A stretch of 33,032 nucleotides of DNA. Origin: Gemmatimonadales bacterium UBA2975 (GTDB lineage Bacteria > Gemmatimonadota > Gemmatimonadetes > Longimicrobiales > Gaopeijiaceae). This document shows positions 1 through 7,569 of this stretch, one piece after another. Both the position numbers and the translations under genes were made by a program. Position 1 is the first letter of the stretch. Each line of letters opens with the position of its first letter. The notes under the pieces were generated by a model that was given only the letters and a program-made list of their open reading frames with translations, did not search any database and was not told the origin of the DNA. The stretch covers positions 52,868 through 85,899 of the forward strand of contig DEAT01000036.1 in assembly GCA_002348265.1 (NCBI GenBank), given 5' to 3'.

Positions 1-312
1 GCACAAGCACAGATAGCCGGTAATTGGGAACTGTCGTCCCAGGGACCACGCGGCGGAGATCAGACCATGACCCTGGTCGTGGAAATGAATGACGGCGAAA
101 TGACTGGCACGTTGACCCTGCAGCGAATGGGGGAACACACACTGGAGGATGTGTCTGTCGACGGTGCGGAATTCAGCTTCTCAGTGACGTTGTCAATGCG
201 GGGCAACTCGTTCAAGCAGAAGTTTTCTGGAACTGTAGATGGCGACGAGATGTCCGGAGCAATCTCAGGGGCAAGGGGCCAGCGTGTATTTACTGGGAAG
301 AGGGTTGGGTGA
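1..312 (+). CDS. C-terminal part of an extracytoplasmic beta-rich protein (5' end outside window)
   Basis: The frame is open from base 1 and ends at a TGA at 310-312, so only the last 103 residues are visible. An internal ATG lies at 67, but the residues before it (AQAQIAGNWELSSQGPRGG) belong to the same domain, so it is not the start. The segment has the alternating pattern of a beta-sheet domain: a GNWEL opening, strands separated by DGEMTGTL, and a closing repeat-like SGTVDGDEMSGAISG. Small domains of this pattern are often found in secreted or periplasmic proteins, sometimes fused behind amidohydrolases. I cannot see what precedes it and assign no function. Confidence 0.6.
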   Translation, partial: AQAQIAGNWELSSQGPRGGDQTMTLVVEMNDGEMTGTLTLQRMGEHTLEDVSVDGAEFSFSVTLSMRGNSFKQKFSGTVDGDEMSGAISGARGQRVFTGKRVG

Positions 313-503
313 GCTGAGGCCGATGAGTCATCACGCTTGAGAAGCCGTAGTCAACGAGAGCCACCTGATCTCGTTGCTAGCTCTTTGTAAGTGATTCTAG
401 TTTCGGGTTAGGGCTGATGAAGATCCTAGTCGTTCTGAATCTCGTAGCTGCCCGTCAGCGCTAAGTTGTTAGGTCGTTAGCTCGAATCTTCAGGAGACAA
501 TGC

Positions 504-2831
504 ATGCGGTTCGGTGTCTTGTGTAATTCTATCCCGATTAGGCTTGTTTTGGTTTGTGCTGTGGCCACTGGGTCAGTCAGTGCCCAGGAAAGGCATCTTA
601 CCACCGAAGACTACGCTCGTGCAGAGAGTTTTCTGGGAGCGAGTACTACGCCCCTTGTCTATGGTAATTCAGTGCAGCCCCGCTGGCTGGACGACGGAAG
701 CTTCTGGTACGCCAATACGGTCCCGGGCGGAACAGAGTACATCGTGGTGGATCCGTCTTCTGCTATTCGGGCACGCGCGTTTGACCACAATAGGCTTGGA
801 GAGGCACTTAGCGATGCGGTTGGTCAATCCTTTGGCCCACTAGGGATCCCAGTCACGTCGATGTCCTTTGCAGGACATGATGTGTTGTTGGAAATCCGGG
901 GCCTGGGTGGGGCGCGTTGTGATTTAGAGCGATACAGCTGTGTCGCCACGCAAAACAGCAGATTAGCTGTGCAGAGAAATGAGTCTGTATCCCCGGACGG
1001 ACAACACGCAGTGTTTATTCGTGAGCACAATCTGTGGGTGCGAGATCGGGATTCGGGCGAAGAGACTCAACTCACAAGAGACGGAGTAGAAGGCTTCGGT
1101 TATGGCACAAATAATGCCGGATGGGTGCGACGAGACCGTCCCGTTGTAAAGTGGTCACCCGACTCCCGAAAGATCGCGACCTTCAGGCACGATGCTCGCG
1201 GGGTGGGATTGATGGTTTTAGCTAGCACTAAAGTAGGCCACCCTGAGGCTGATATTTGGCCTTATCCACTTCCAGAGGACACCGTCATCTTCCGTGTTCA
1301 TCGGATCGTACTTGATTTAGATCGTCCAGCCGGAGACTACATGGTTCGCCTGGATATGGAGCCCGACCAACACCGTTCTACGTGCTCGGACCATATCGAG
1401 TGCGCAGGAGAACTCGGCGATCTTGAGTGGAGCACTGACTCTGATCGTTTTGTTTTTGTCTCAACCTCCAGAGACCACAAGGTAGCTCAGGTTAGGATGG
1501 CTGATGCTAAGAACGGCGCGGTTCGGGACCTTTTCCAAGAGGTCGAGGAAACGTTTTACGAATCCCAGAGCGGGTGGAGGTACTTGTCAGAAACGGAAGA
1601 GATCCTGTGGTTTTCACAGAGGGATAACTGGGGAAACCTATTCCTCTACGACGCCGAGACCGGGGCGCTAAAACGGAAGATCACTGACGGGGACTGGAAT
1701 GTCCTTGATATTCGTGATGTTGATAGTGAAAGGCGAACGGTCACCTTCATGGGGAATGAGCGTGAGCCCGGCGATCCGTATTTCCAGTACCTGTATCGGG
1801 TCAACCTGGACGGCGGTGATGTAACCCTGCTCACCCCCGACAGTGCGAATCATTCGGTTTCTCTTAGTCCGGATCGGGAGTTCTTCGTAGATTCGTATTC
1901 GACCCCAGTCGTTCCTCCGATTCATGTACTACGGAGTTGGAATGGGCGTGAGGTCCTGCGCTTAGAGACAGCGGATATCACTCGTCTTGAGGCGTCTGGT
2001 TGGAAACCACCGAAGCCGTTTTCAGTGAAGGCCAGAGATGGCGAGACTCCTCTTCATGGATTGCTTTTCCGGCCGCTTGAATTCGATTCGACGCAGACTT
2101 ATCCAGTCGTAAACTACCTCTATCCAGGCCCACAGAGCGGTTCGGTAGGTTCCAGGAGCTTTAGAGCTGCACATCGGGATCTCCAGGCGATCGCAGAACT
2201 TGGGTTTGTGGTGATTGAGCTTGATGCGATGGGTACGCCGATGAGATCAAAGGCATTTCATGAGGCGTATTACGGGAATATGGGGGACAACGGGCTGCCC
2301 GATCAGATCGGGGGGATTAAGCAGCTTGCGGGGCGTTATCCATGGATTGATGCCACGAAGGTAGGAATCTATGGCCATTCAGGTGGCGGGTTCGCCGCCG
2401 CTGATGCCATCATGCGTTATCCCGATTTCTATTCTGTTGCGGTATCTCAAGCTGGAAATCATGACAACCGCAACTATGAGGACGACTGGGGTGAGAAGTG
2501 GCAGGGTTTGCTTGAGGTCTATCCGGATGGCACGACGAATTATGATAACCAGGCTAATCAACTCCTTGCGGAGAACCTTGAGGGCAAGCTACTCATCGCA
2601 CATGGCACACTTGACACCAACGTGCCTCCATCGAATACGATGCTTGTCGTTGATGCCTTGATTGCAGCTAACAAAGATTTCGATCTTCTCATGTTGCCGA
2701 ATCGAGGGCACGGCTTTGGTAACGAGCCGTACATGATGCGTAGGCGCTGGGACTACTTTGTGCGACACCTGCTTGGGGCTGAACCGCCTCCTGGGTACGA
2801 GTTTGGTAAGCTAAGTCGTCCGGCCGGTTGA
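504..2831 (+). CDS. Secreted S9 family prolyl oligopeptidase (dipeptidyl-peptidase IV-like)
   Basis: A 775-aa serine peptidase that would cleave dipeptides or short peptides, often after proline, in the periplasm or outside the cell. Residues 1-27 form a signal peptide ending SVSA|Q. Residues about 60-520 look like the DPP-IV beta-propeller (WSPDSRKIATFRHD, WSTDSDRFVFVS blades), with Cys pairs suited to an oxidising compartment. The C-terminal 230 residues are an alpha/beta hydrolase domain. The triad is visible: S626 in GHSGGG, D704 in HGTLDTNVPP, H736 in NRGHGFG. Length matches the family. The start is supported by AGGAG at 492-496. It is convergent with the cyclophilin, 17 bp away. It probably supplies peptides to a system such as the POT transporter further along, which is inference. 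Confidence 0.93.
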   Translation: MRFGVLCNSIPIRLVLVCAVATGSVSAQERHLTTEDYARAESFLGASTTPLVYGNSVQPRWLDDGSFWYANTVPGGTEYIVVDPSSAIRARAFDHNRLGEALSDAVGQSFGPLGIPVTSMSFAGHDVLLEIRGLGGARCDLERYSCVATQNSRLAVQRNESVSPDGQHAVFIREHNLWVRDRDSGEETQLTRDGVEGFGYGTNNAGWVRRDRPVVKWSPDSRKIATFRHDARGVGLMVLASTKVGHPEADIWPYPLPEDTVIFRVHRIVLDLDRPAGDYMVRLDMEPDQHRSTCSDHIECAGELGDLEWSTDSDRFVFVSTSRDHKVAQVRMADAKNGAVRDLFQEVEETFYESQSGWRYLSETEEILWFSQRDNWGNLFLYDAETGALKRKITDGDWNVLDIRDVDSERRTVTFMGNEREPGDPYFQYLYRVNLDGGDVTLLTPDSANHSVSLSPDREFFVDSYSTPVVPPIHVLRSWNGREVLRLETADITRLEASGWKPPKPFSVKARDGETPLHGLLFRPLEFDSTQTYPVVNYLYPGPQSGSVGSRSFRAAHRDLQAIAELGFVVIELDAMGTPMRSKAFHEAYYGNMGDNGLPDQIGGIKQLAGRYPWIDATKVGIYGHSGGGFAAADAIMRYPDFYSVAVSQAGNHDNRNYEDDWGEKWQGLLEVYPDGTTNYDNQANQLLAENLEGKLLIAHGTLDTNVPPSNTMLVVDALIAANKDFDLLMLPNRGHGFGNEPYMMRRRWDYFVRHLLGAEPPPGYEFGKLSRPAG

Positions 2832-2848
2832 TTGCTTCTCCGGGCTGG

Positions 2849-3337
2849 TTAATCCGAACGATCTGATTCAGTCTCAGAGACAGTCACCTTTATCATTACG
2901 ACGGGTTCATTTGGACGATCTCCGAAGCCAGTCTCGATCTTTCCGATCGCTTCTACTACGTCCATACCACCGGTCACCTTTCCGAAAATCGCGTGCTTCC
3001 CGTCTAGCCAGTTCGTTGCAGCAAGCGTTATAAAAAACTGAGACCCTCCGGTGTTTGGTCCGGCGTTCGCCATGGAGAAGAGACCCTTTTCCGTGTGTGC
3101 GAGACCAGGAGCGAATTCGTCGGAGATCGTGTAACCGGGACCGCCCCGCCCCGTGCCATCGGGACAGCCGCCCTGGATCATGAAATCCTCTATCACCCGA
3201 TGAAAGATCAAGTCGTCGTAGTATCCTTTCTTCGCGAGGTCTATGAAGTTGCCCGCGGTTATGGGAGCTTTGTCCATGTACATCTCTGCTGTGATCGTTC
3301 CGTGGCTTGTCTCGATCGTGACCGTTGGGTTGGCCAT
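2849..3337 (-). CDS. Peptidyl-prolyl cis-trans isomerase, cyclophilin type
   Basis: A 162-aa cytosolic cyclophilin that isomerises X-Pro bonds during protein folding. The conserved core is present: FHRVIEDFMIQGG followed by the GTGRGGPGY loop, then FSMANAGPNTGGSQFFIT and the LDGKHAIFGKV segment; these include the catalytic Arg and the substrate-contacting Gln, Phe and His. A longer frame opens at 3382, but the extra 15 residues are not cyclophilin-like. The ATG at 3335-3337 has a GGAG five bases upstream (3343-3346 on the plus strand) and gives the usual start MANPTVTIETSHG. There is no signal peptide. It stands alone between two plus-strand genes. Confidence 0.94.
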   Translation of the reverse strand: MANPTVTIETSHGTITAEMYMDKAPITAGNFIDLAKKGYYDDLIFHRVIEDFMIQGGCPDGTGRGGPGYTISDEFAPGLAHTEKGLFSMANAGPNTGGSQFFITLAATNWLDGKHAIFGKVTGGMDVVEAIGKIETGFGDRPNEPVVMIKVTVSETESDRSD

Positions 3338-3430
3338 GAGTTCTCCGTCTGCGTGGTTCTTTGAATCAGCAAAGGCTAACAAGGGAGAGTAGAGATTGCG
3401 AGGTCGCTGGAGTGCGGCGAGAATGGGCCC

Positions 3431-5362
3431 ATGCTGACGCGAATACGTTTCTCTTTAGTCGCCGCACTGACCACTGCGACGTGCACGCCAGCTCTGCAAC
3501 TGACTCCTAGTGATGCGGACGCAGTCTTGTCGGTGCAGACGCTGGATGCCCCCGACCCGGGGCTGTCAGGCCCGCTTGAGGTTCTGACGCTCTATTACGG
3601 GTCGGGAACGGATAAGAATCGCCCTGAGTATCGCGATTCGGTCTCAATCACTACCCCAACGGTAGACGTGTCGAAGATGGTTTCGCTCGGCGATTCTGAG
3701 CAGGAGCGGAATGATTACTGGGGATTCACTACCGAAGAGATGCCACTCAATGGGCGTGTTTGGTATCCAAACGGTAACGGTCCCTATCCACTCGTTCTTG
3801 TTGTGCATGGGAACCACAATATGCGCGACTTCTCCGATCCGGGTTATGACTACTTGGGCGAACTCATGGCGAGTCGCGGCTACATCCTGGCTAGTATTGA
3901 TGAGAACTTCTTGAACGGTGGCATCCGGGGTGAGAATGACGCTCGCGGGTGGTTTCTGCTTCGTCACGCTAAGCTCTTCGAAGAGTTCAACGGGGAAGCG
4001 GCTAACCCTTTCAACGGAAAGGTCGATATGGAGAACATTGTTCTCATCGGTCATTCCCGAGGAGGCGAAGCGGTGGCTAATGCGGCTGCGTTTAATGGAC
4101 TGTCGCACTACCCGGATGACGCTTCAATGCGATTTGATTTCGATCTTGCGATCAAGGGAATTATCTCGGTCGCCCCGGTCGACGGTCAGTACCTGCCGAC
4201 CGGCAGGAAGGTTGTGGTTGAGGACTTAAGCTATCTCACCTTTCACGGGTCTCACGACGGGGATGTCACTAGCTTTCACGGTCTGAGACTCTATGATCGG
4301 GTTAGCTTTACTGATCCAAACGTCTTCAACTTCAAGTCAGCCATCTTTGTGTATCGGGCCAACCACGGTCAATGGAATACGGTCTGGGGGGCGTTCGACG
4401 GAGGTCCAAGGTCAGGTCGCTTTCTAGACCTGCGTGGCCTGATTCCAGGGGAAGACCAGCGTCGCTTTGCGGAGATCTATGTTTCGGCTTTCCTGGACAT
4501 CGTCACAAAGGGTGACAAAAGATATTTGCCGATCTTTCGCGATCATCGTGTGATTGGTCAGTGGCTTCCCGAAACTATGTATATCACCCAATTTGAGACT
4601 AATGGTTTTCGCCCACTCGCGACCTTCGAAGAAGATATCGACGTCACCTCTGGGACCGAGGAGGGGGTCGTTCTGCGAGGCGACTCGCTCTCTGCTTGGA
4701 GGGAGGAAACACTCCAACTCCGCTCAAGTAACCGAAGCAATACGTCGGCCTCACAGGAAAATCAGGCGGTCACGATAGCATGGAATAACCGGATAGCCGG
4801 GTCGGATACGACGCGCCATGGTCCTGCGGCTCGTTTCACCGTTCAGTTACCCGTTTACCTAGCAGCGAACTGGTCTCTGTCCGATGCGACAACTCTGAAT
4901 TTCATGCTTGGCCCGACACCCCGTATTCCAAGTCCTAGGAAGGACCCAGATTCGGTTAGTGAGATGGGGTCGGATACGGTCCGGACATCGTTCTCTAGCG
5001 ATGCTCAAGAGCCTTCCCCGGTCGACCTGAGCGTTGAGGTGACTGATGCAGAAGGGGTGTCCGCTCGGGTTACGCTAAGCGATTACGGGGCGATTCGACG
5101 ACCGCTGGAAACGTATGTGATGCGTCGCCGCGATATTGAAAGTCAGAGGTTTTCCGAGCACTGGGAACTCGTACTGCAGACCTTTTCGATCCCGCTGGGC
5201 GATTTCGTGGCACAGGCCCCGCACCTTGATCTCCGGCGCATCACGTCCCTGGCCTTTGTATTTGATAGGGCACATGCGGGTGAGGTGTCGATAGATCAGA
5301 TCGGGTTCAGCGATCTGGATCCAGCTTTCTTGAGCGCGAGAGTAGAGAACTCAGAAAAGTAG
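3431..5362 (+). CDS. Large secreted alpha/beta hydrolase with C-terminal beta-sandwich-like region
   Basis: A 643-aa protein with an N-terminal hydrophobic segment (residues about 5-21) that reads as a signal peptide. Residues about 105-370 are an alpha/beta hydrolase core resembling the chlorophyllase/PAF-acetylhydrolase group: LVLVVHGNHN (oxyanion region, H126-H129), nucleophile S209 in GHSRGGE, probable acid D276 in HGSHDGD and probable base H312 in ANHGQW. Residues about 400-643 form a separate beta-rich region. Its last part (LRRITSLAFVFDRAHAGEVS, then IDQIGF) resembles galactose-binding-like carbohydrate modules of the CBM11/CIA30 type. Substrate is unknown; an ester or cross-linked polymer is a guess. 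The gene follows the cyclophilin divergently and is convergent with the PorV-like gene. Confidence 0.8.
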   Translation: MLTRIRFSLVAALTTATCTPALQLTPSDADAVLSVQTLDAPDPGLSGPLEVLTLYYGSGTDKNRPEYRDSVSITTPTVDVSKMVSLGDSEQERNDYWGFTTEEMPLNGRVWYPNGNGPYPLVLVVHGNHNMRDFSDPGYDYLGELMASRGYILASIDENFLNGGIRGENDARGWFLLRHAKLFEEFNGEAANPFNGKVDMENIVLIGHSRGGEAVANAAAFNGLSHYPDDASMRFDFDLAIKGIISVAPVDGQYLPTGRKVVVEDLSYLTFHGSHDGDVTSFHGLRLYDRVSFTDPNVFNFKSAIFVYRANHGQWNTVWGAFDGGPRSGRFLDLRGLIPGEDQRRFAEIYVSAFLDIVTKGDKRYLPIFRDHRVIGQWLPETMYITQFETNGFRPLATFEEDIDVTSGTEEGVVLRGDSLSAWREETLQLRSSNRSNTSASQENQAVTIAWNNRIAGSDTTRHGPAARFTVQLPVYLAANWSLSDATTLNFMLGPTPRIPSPRKDPDSVSEMGSDTVRTSFSSDAQEPSPVDLSVEVTDAEGVSARVTLSDYGAIRRPLETYVMRRRDIESQRFSEHWELVLQTFSIPLGDFVAQAPHLDLRRITSLAFVFDRAHAGEVSIDQIGFSDLDPAFLSARVENSEK

Positions 5363-5374
5363 GATTATTGGGGT

Positions 5375-5391
5375 ACTCTCTGGCAGAGAGT
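5375..5391. terminator. Stem-loop in a convergent intergenic gap
   Basis: A perfect 7-bp inverted repeat, ACTCTCT-GGC-AGAGAGT, lies in the 57 bp between two convergent genes. A third copy of AGAGAGT follows at about 5403. There is no T-run on either strand, so intrinsic termination is uncertain. Position is the main argument. Confidence 0.3.
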
Positions 5392-5419
5392 CGCGCCGGT
5401 TAGAGAGTGTTGCCGAAAG

Positions 5420-6367
5420 TCAGCGCCAGCTGATCCCGAACCGATGGGACCCTCTTTCGGGTGCGCTATTCACTGGCCGAAAGGCCCACTCTATAGTGAA
5501 GTCGTCTAACCAGAAAGCGAAGCCAGTGGTGAAGGGTGACATTTCGCTTTTCTGGGGCACATGCTGTAGTCCAATTCGTAGGACAAAGGTTCTGCCTCGA
5601 ACGGGGTAGTAGCCTATTTCAGCGCCGGCTCCATAGGTAAGAGAGTCTTGTCTGTCGACTCCTGCGTTGGCCGCAAATCCAACGTCAAAGATTCCCACCT
5701 CTTGTCCATAGGTACCGGCTCCGAGGACGATGCGAGATGGCCTAGAGCCAAAATCTTCAAACGGTTCGTCAGGTACGTCATGAAAGGGTTTGTTACCGAT
5801 GTCGTGGGCTGTCAAGCCGACTCCGATGGGACCTAGGTCTGCAGATATCCCGAAGTCGATGAGCATGATGTTTTGCTGCAAAGACTCGAGCCGTATCTCA
5901 AGTAGGTCTATCGCGAGGCCTAGAGAGAGCGCTCCCCAAAGTTCACGTCCGTATCCGATGCTGGCGGTACGCTCATAGCTTCGTTCTCCACCCGGCCTAA
6001 AGTGGTGGTCCTGCCCCAGGGGGGCATGTAGCTCATCTTCGGATTCCGTACCGTACTGCAGCGTTCGCAGTCCGATGCCCAGGGTGCCCCCAAGGAATTC
6101 GAACGCTCCGGACATTGACGCGGCCGAGGAAGCGCTGCCCCAGCGTTGTAGGCTGCCCCCGAAGCCAGTTGCGCGAGCTAGAAGGGCGGGGTGATAGAAG
6201 AGCATATCAGCCTTAACGGAGTTGAGAACGTAGGAGTCTCCTAGGGCCATCGCGCGCGTTGATGCTGGAAGTATCGTGGTCCTAGGAAGAACGCTATGGC
6301 TTTGTGCTGAGATCGCCGGGGAGAACGTTAGTACGCTGACAAGAACGAGAGCGATCGGAAGGTGCAT
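5420..6367 (-). CDS. PorV/PorQ-like outer-membrane beta-barrel protein
   Basis: A 315-aa predicted outer-membrane protein. The ATG at 6365-6367 opens a clean signal peptide (MHLPIALVLVSVLTFSPAISA). A TTG at 6433 would extend the frame by 22 residues and overlaps the stop of the upstream nudC, but that extension is arginine/proline rich and would bury the signal peptide. After the signal comes the family hallmark: STRAMALGDSYVLNSVKADM followed by LFYHPALLA, the equivalent of the ARSLALGNAYTA...YYNPA opening of PorV/PorQ and UPF0164 proteins. The rest alternates short glycine/aromatic strands typical of a barrel. In Bacteroidota, PorV/PorQ act in type IX secretion; here no other component is visible, so the role is open. 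It is the last gene of a probable operon with nudC. Confidence 0.65.
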   Translation of the reverse strand: MHLPIALVLVSVLTFSPAISAQSHSVLPRTTILPASTRAMALGDSYVLNSVKADMLFYHPALLARATGFGGSLQRWGSASSAASMSGAFEFLGGTLGIGLRTLQYGTESEDELHAPLGQDHHFRPGGERSYERTASIGYGRELWGALSLGLAIDLLEIRLESLQQNIMLIDFGISADLGPIGVGLTAHDIGNKPFHDVPDEPFEDFGSRPSRIVLGAGTYGQEVGIFDVGFAANAGVDRQDSLTYGAGAEIGYYPVRGRTFVLRIGLQHVPQKSEMSPFTTGFAFWLDDFTIEWAFRPVNSAPERGSHRFGISWR

Positions 6368-6429
6368 TGGGGGACGGCGGGGCTTTTGGCGGGAGGGCAG
6401 TCTCAAGTTTGTGACCGACGTGTGTGCAG

Positions 6430-7239
6430 TCAACGCGAACCGTTTTCGTTTTGGACCCGCTGCTTGAAGTCCTCAATGAGTCGAAACGCAATTGATCTTG
6501 GATGTGGGCGCAAAGGGAGGTCGTCTGCATCGAACCATTGTGCATCAGTCAGTTCATCTGGATCGATACTTAGGTTTCCATCAAGCCAATCGGCTATGAA
6601 GCCGACCATCAGAGAATTTGGGAATGGATGTGATTGACTCCCGAAGTATCGGATGTTGTGAACACGAATGCCTGCCTCTTCTTTTATTTCTCGGTGCACG
6701 CACTCTTCTAGTGTTTCTCCCGGCTCGACAAATCCGGCAAGCGTTGAATAAACTCCGTCAGCGAACCGCGGGGAGCGCCCGAGCAGTGCTCGTCGGCCTC
6801 TTTGGACCAGCACAATCACCGCGGGGGAGATTCGCGGGTAATGCATCTGTCCGCACTTGGGACAACGGATGCTCTGAGTGTCAGGATCCAGTGCGGTGGG
6901 CGCAGCGCATCGAGAACAGAAGCGATGGGTCAATATCCAGTCTGCTTTCTGGCGAGCAGTTCCTACGATACGGAAGTCTTCGGGTGACAAGTGTCGCCAA
7001 GCTGAACGTAGAGGGTAAACCCGAAGCCCCGCTGCATGAACCAGGCCCAAGTCTTCAGGAGGGAGAACGTGAACCCGGACCGACTGGCCGTCTGCTGTAT
7101 GAACTTCTACGTCGACGACTGACGCCTCGAGCCGAGATGTTCCTAGAGCGTCTGAGAGGGTTTTTCTGGTAGGCAACTCTGGTGTGGGTTTCCCCGCCGT
7201 CAGAACCGCCTGGTTTTCCAGGAAAAAGAGGTTGATCAC
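6430..7239 (-). CDS. nudC: NAD(+)/NADH diphosphatase, NudC-type Nudix hydrolase
   Basis: A 269-aa Nudix enzyme expected to hydrolyse NAD(H) to NMN(H) plus AMP, and possibly to remove NAD caps from RNA. The N-terminal domain (about 1-100) is followed by a four-cysteine zinc ribbon (C108, C111, C126, C129). A full Nudix box spans residues 169-191, with GFVEPGET, RE and EEAGI elements. The downstream signature of NudC enzymes, SQPWPFPxS, appears as SQSHPFPNS (201-209), two substitutions from consensus. I place the start at a GTG (7237-7239): it overlaps the upstream stop as GTGA, has AGGAG nine bases upstream, and gives a typical INLFFLE opening. An in-frame GTG at 7296 would overlap the upstream gene by 61 bp. 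Confidence 0.9.
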   Translation of the reverse strand: MINLFFLENQAVLTAGKPTPELPTRKTLSDALGTSRLEASVVDVEVHTADGQSVRVHVLPPEDLGLVHAAGLRVYPLRSAWRHLSPEDFRIVGTARQKADWILTHRFCSRCAAPTALDPDTQSIRCPKCGQMHYPRISPAVIVLVQRGRRALLGRSPRFADGVYSTLAGFVEPGETLEECVHREIKEEAGIRVHNIRYFGSQSHPFPNSLMVGFIADWLDGNLSIDPDELTDAQWFDADDLPLRPHPRSIAFRLIEDFKQRVQNENGSR

Positions 7240-7448
7240 TGCTGCGGTCTCCTGTCCAAGACCGCTGTGCGATAGCAGCCTGCGCAGGTAACCCACATAC
7301 GATCCCGAACGTATGCTACGTCCTTACGGGGCGACACGGATCGGCGGTCAAGTGGTATATCACACCTGGGGCACCTAAGCGCTTCGCCTGAGCGAAACGA
7401 TGATCCGAGAGCCCTCTTTTCCGAATCCGAGTAACGGTTAAGAGTCAC
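7236..7448 (-). CDS. Small zinc-ribbon protein upstream of and overlapping nudC
   Basis: A 70-aa protein with two cysteine pairs, CPRC at residues about 26-29 and CAGC at about 55-58, spaced and flanked (ending YRTAVLDRR) like TFIIB/CpXC-type zinc ribbons. No enzyme domain is visible. Its TGA (7236-7238) overlaps the GTG start of nudC by the GTGA arrangement, which argues that both are real and translationally coupled. The start is a GTG at 7446-7448 with only a weak purine stretch upstream. It may bind nucleic acid or a partner protein; I do not assign a function. Confidence 0.6.
   Translation of the reverse strand: MTLNRYSDSEKRALGSSFRSGEALRCPRCDIPLDRRSVSPRKDVAYVRDRMWVTCAGCYRTAVLDRRPQQ
7249..7253 (-). 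promoter_or_regulatory. Ribosome binding site deciding the nudC start
   Basis: On the minus strand this reads AGGAG, nine bases before the GTG at 7239. It favours that start over the longer in-frame GTG at 7296, which has no such site. Confidence 0.55.
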
Positions 7449-7569
7449 AGGGTGTAAGCTTTCTCAGCAGGGTATTAGTTCTAGGTGTCGTGAAAGAAGC
7501 CGAAAGATATCTATTCCCTAGCTTGCGGGCTGAATTCCGCGACGCGATCTCGAACTGTCGGGCCCCCCA

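Noticed and set aside
3644..4108. 154-codon minus-strand frame in the alpha/beta hydrolase
   Set aside because: Antisense to the catalytic region including the HGNHN oxyanion loop and the GHSRGG nucleophile; no family features.
6618..7172. 184-codon plus-strand frame opposite nudC
   Set aside because: It is the antisense of a clear Nudix gene, has no domain pattern and no ribosome site.
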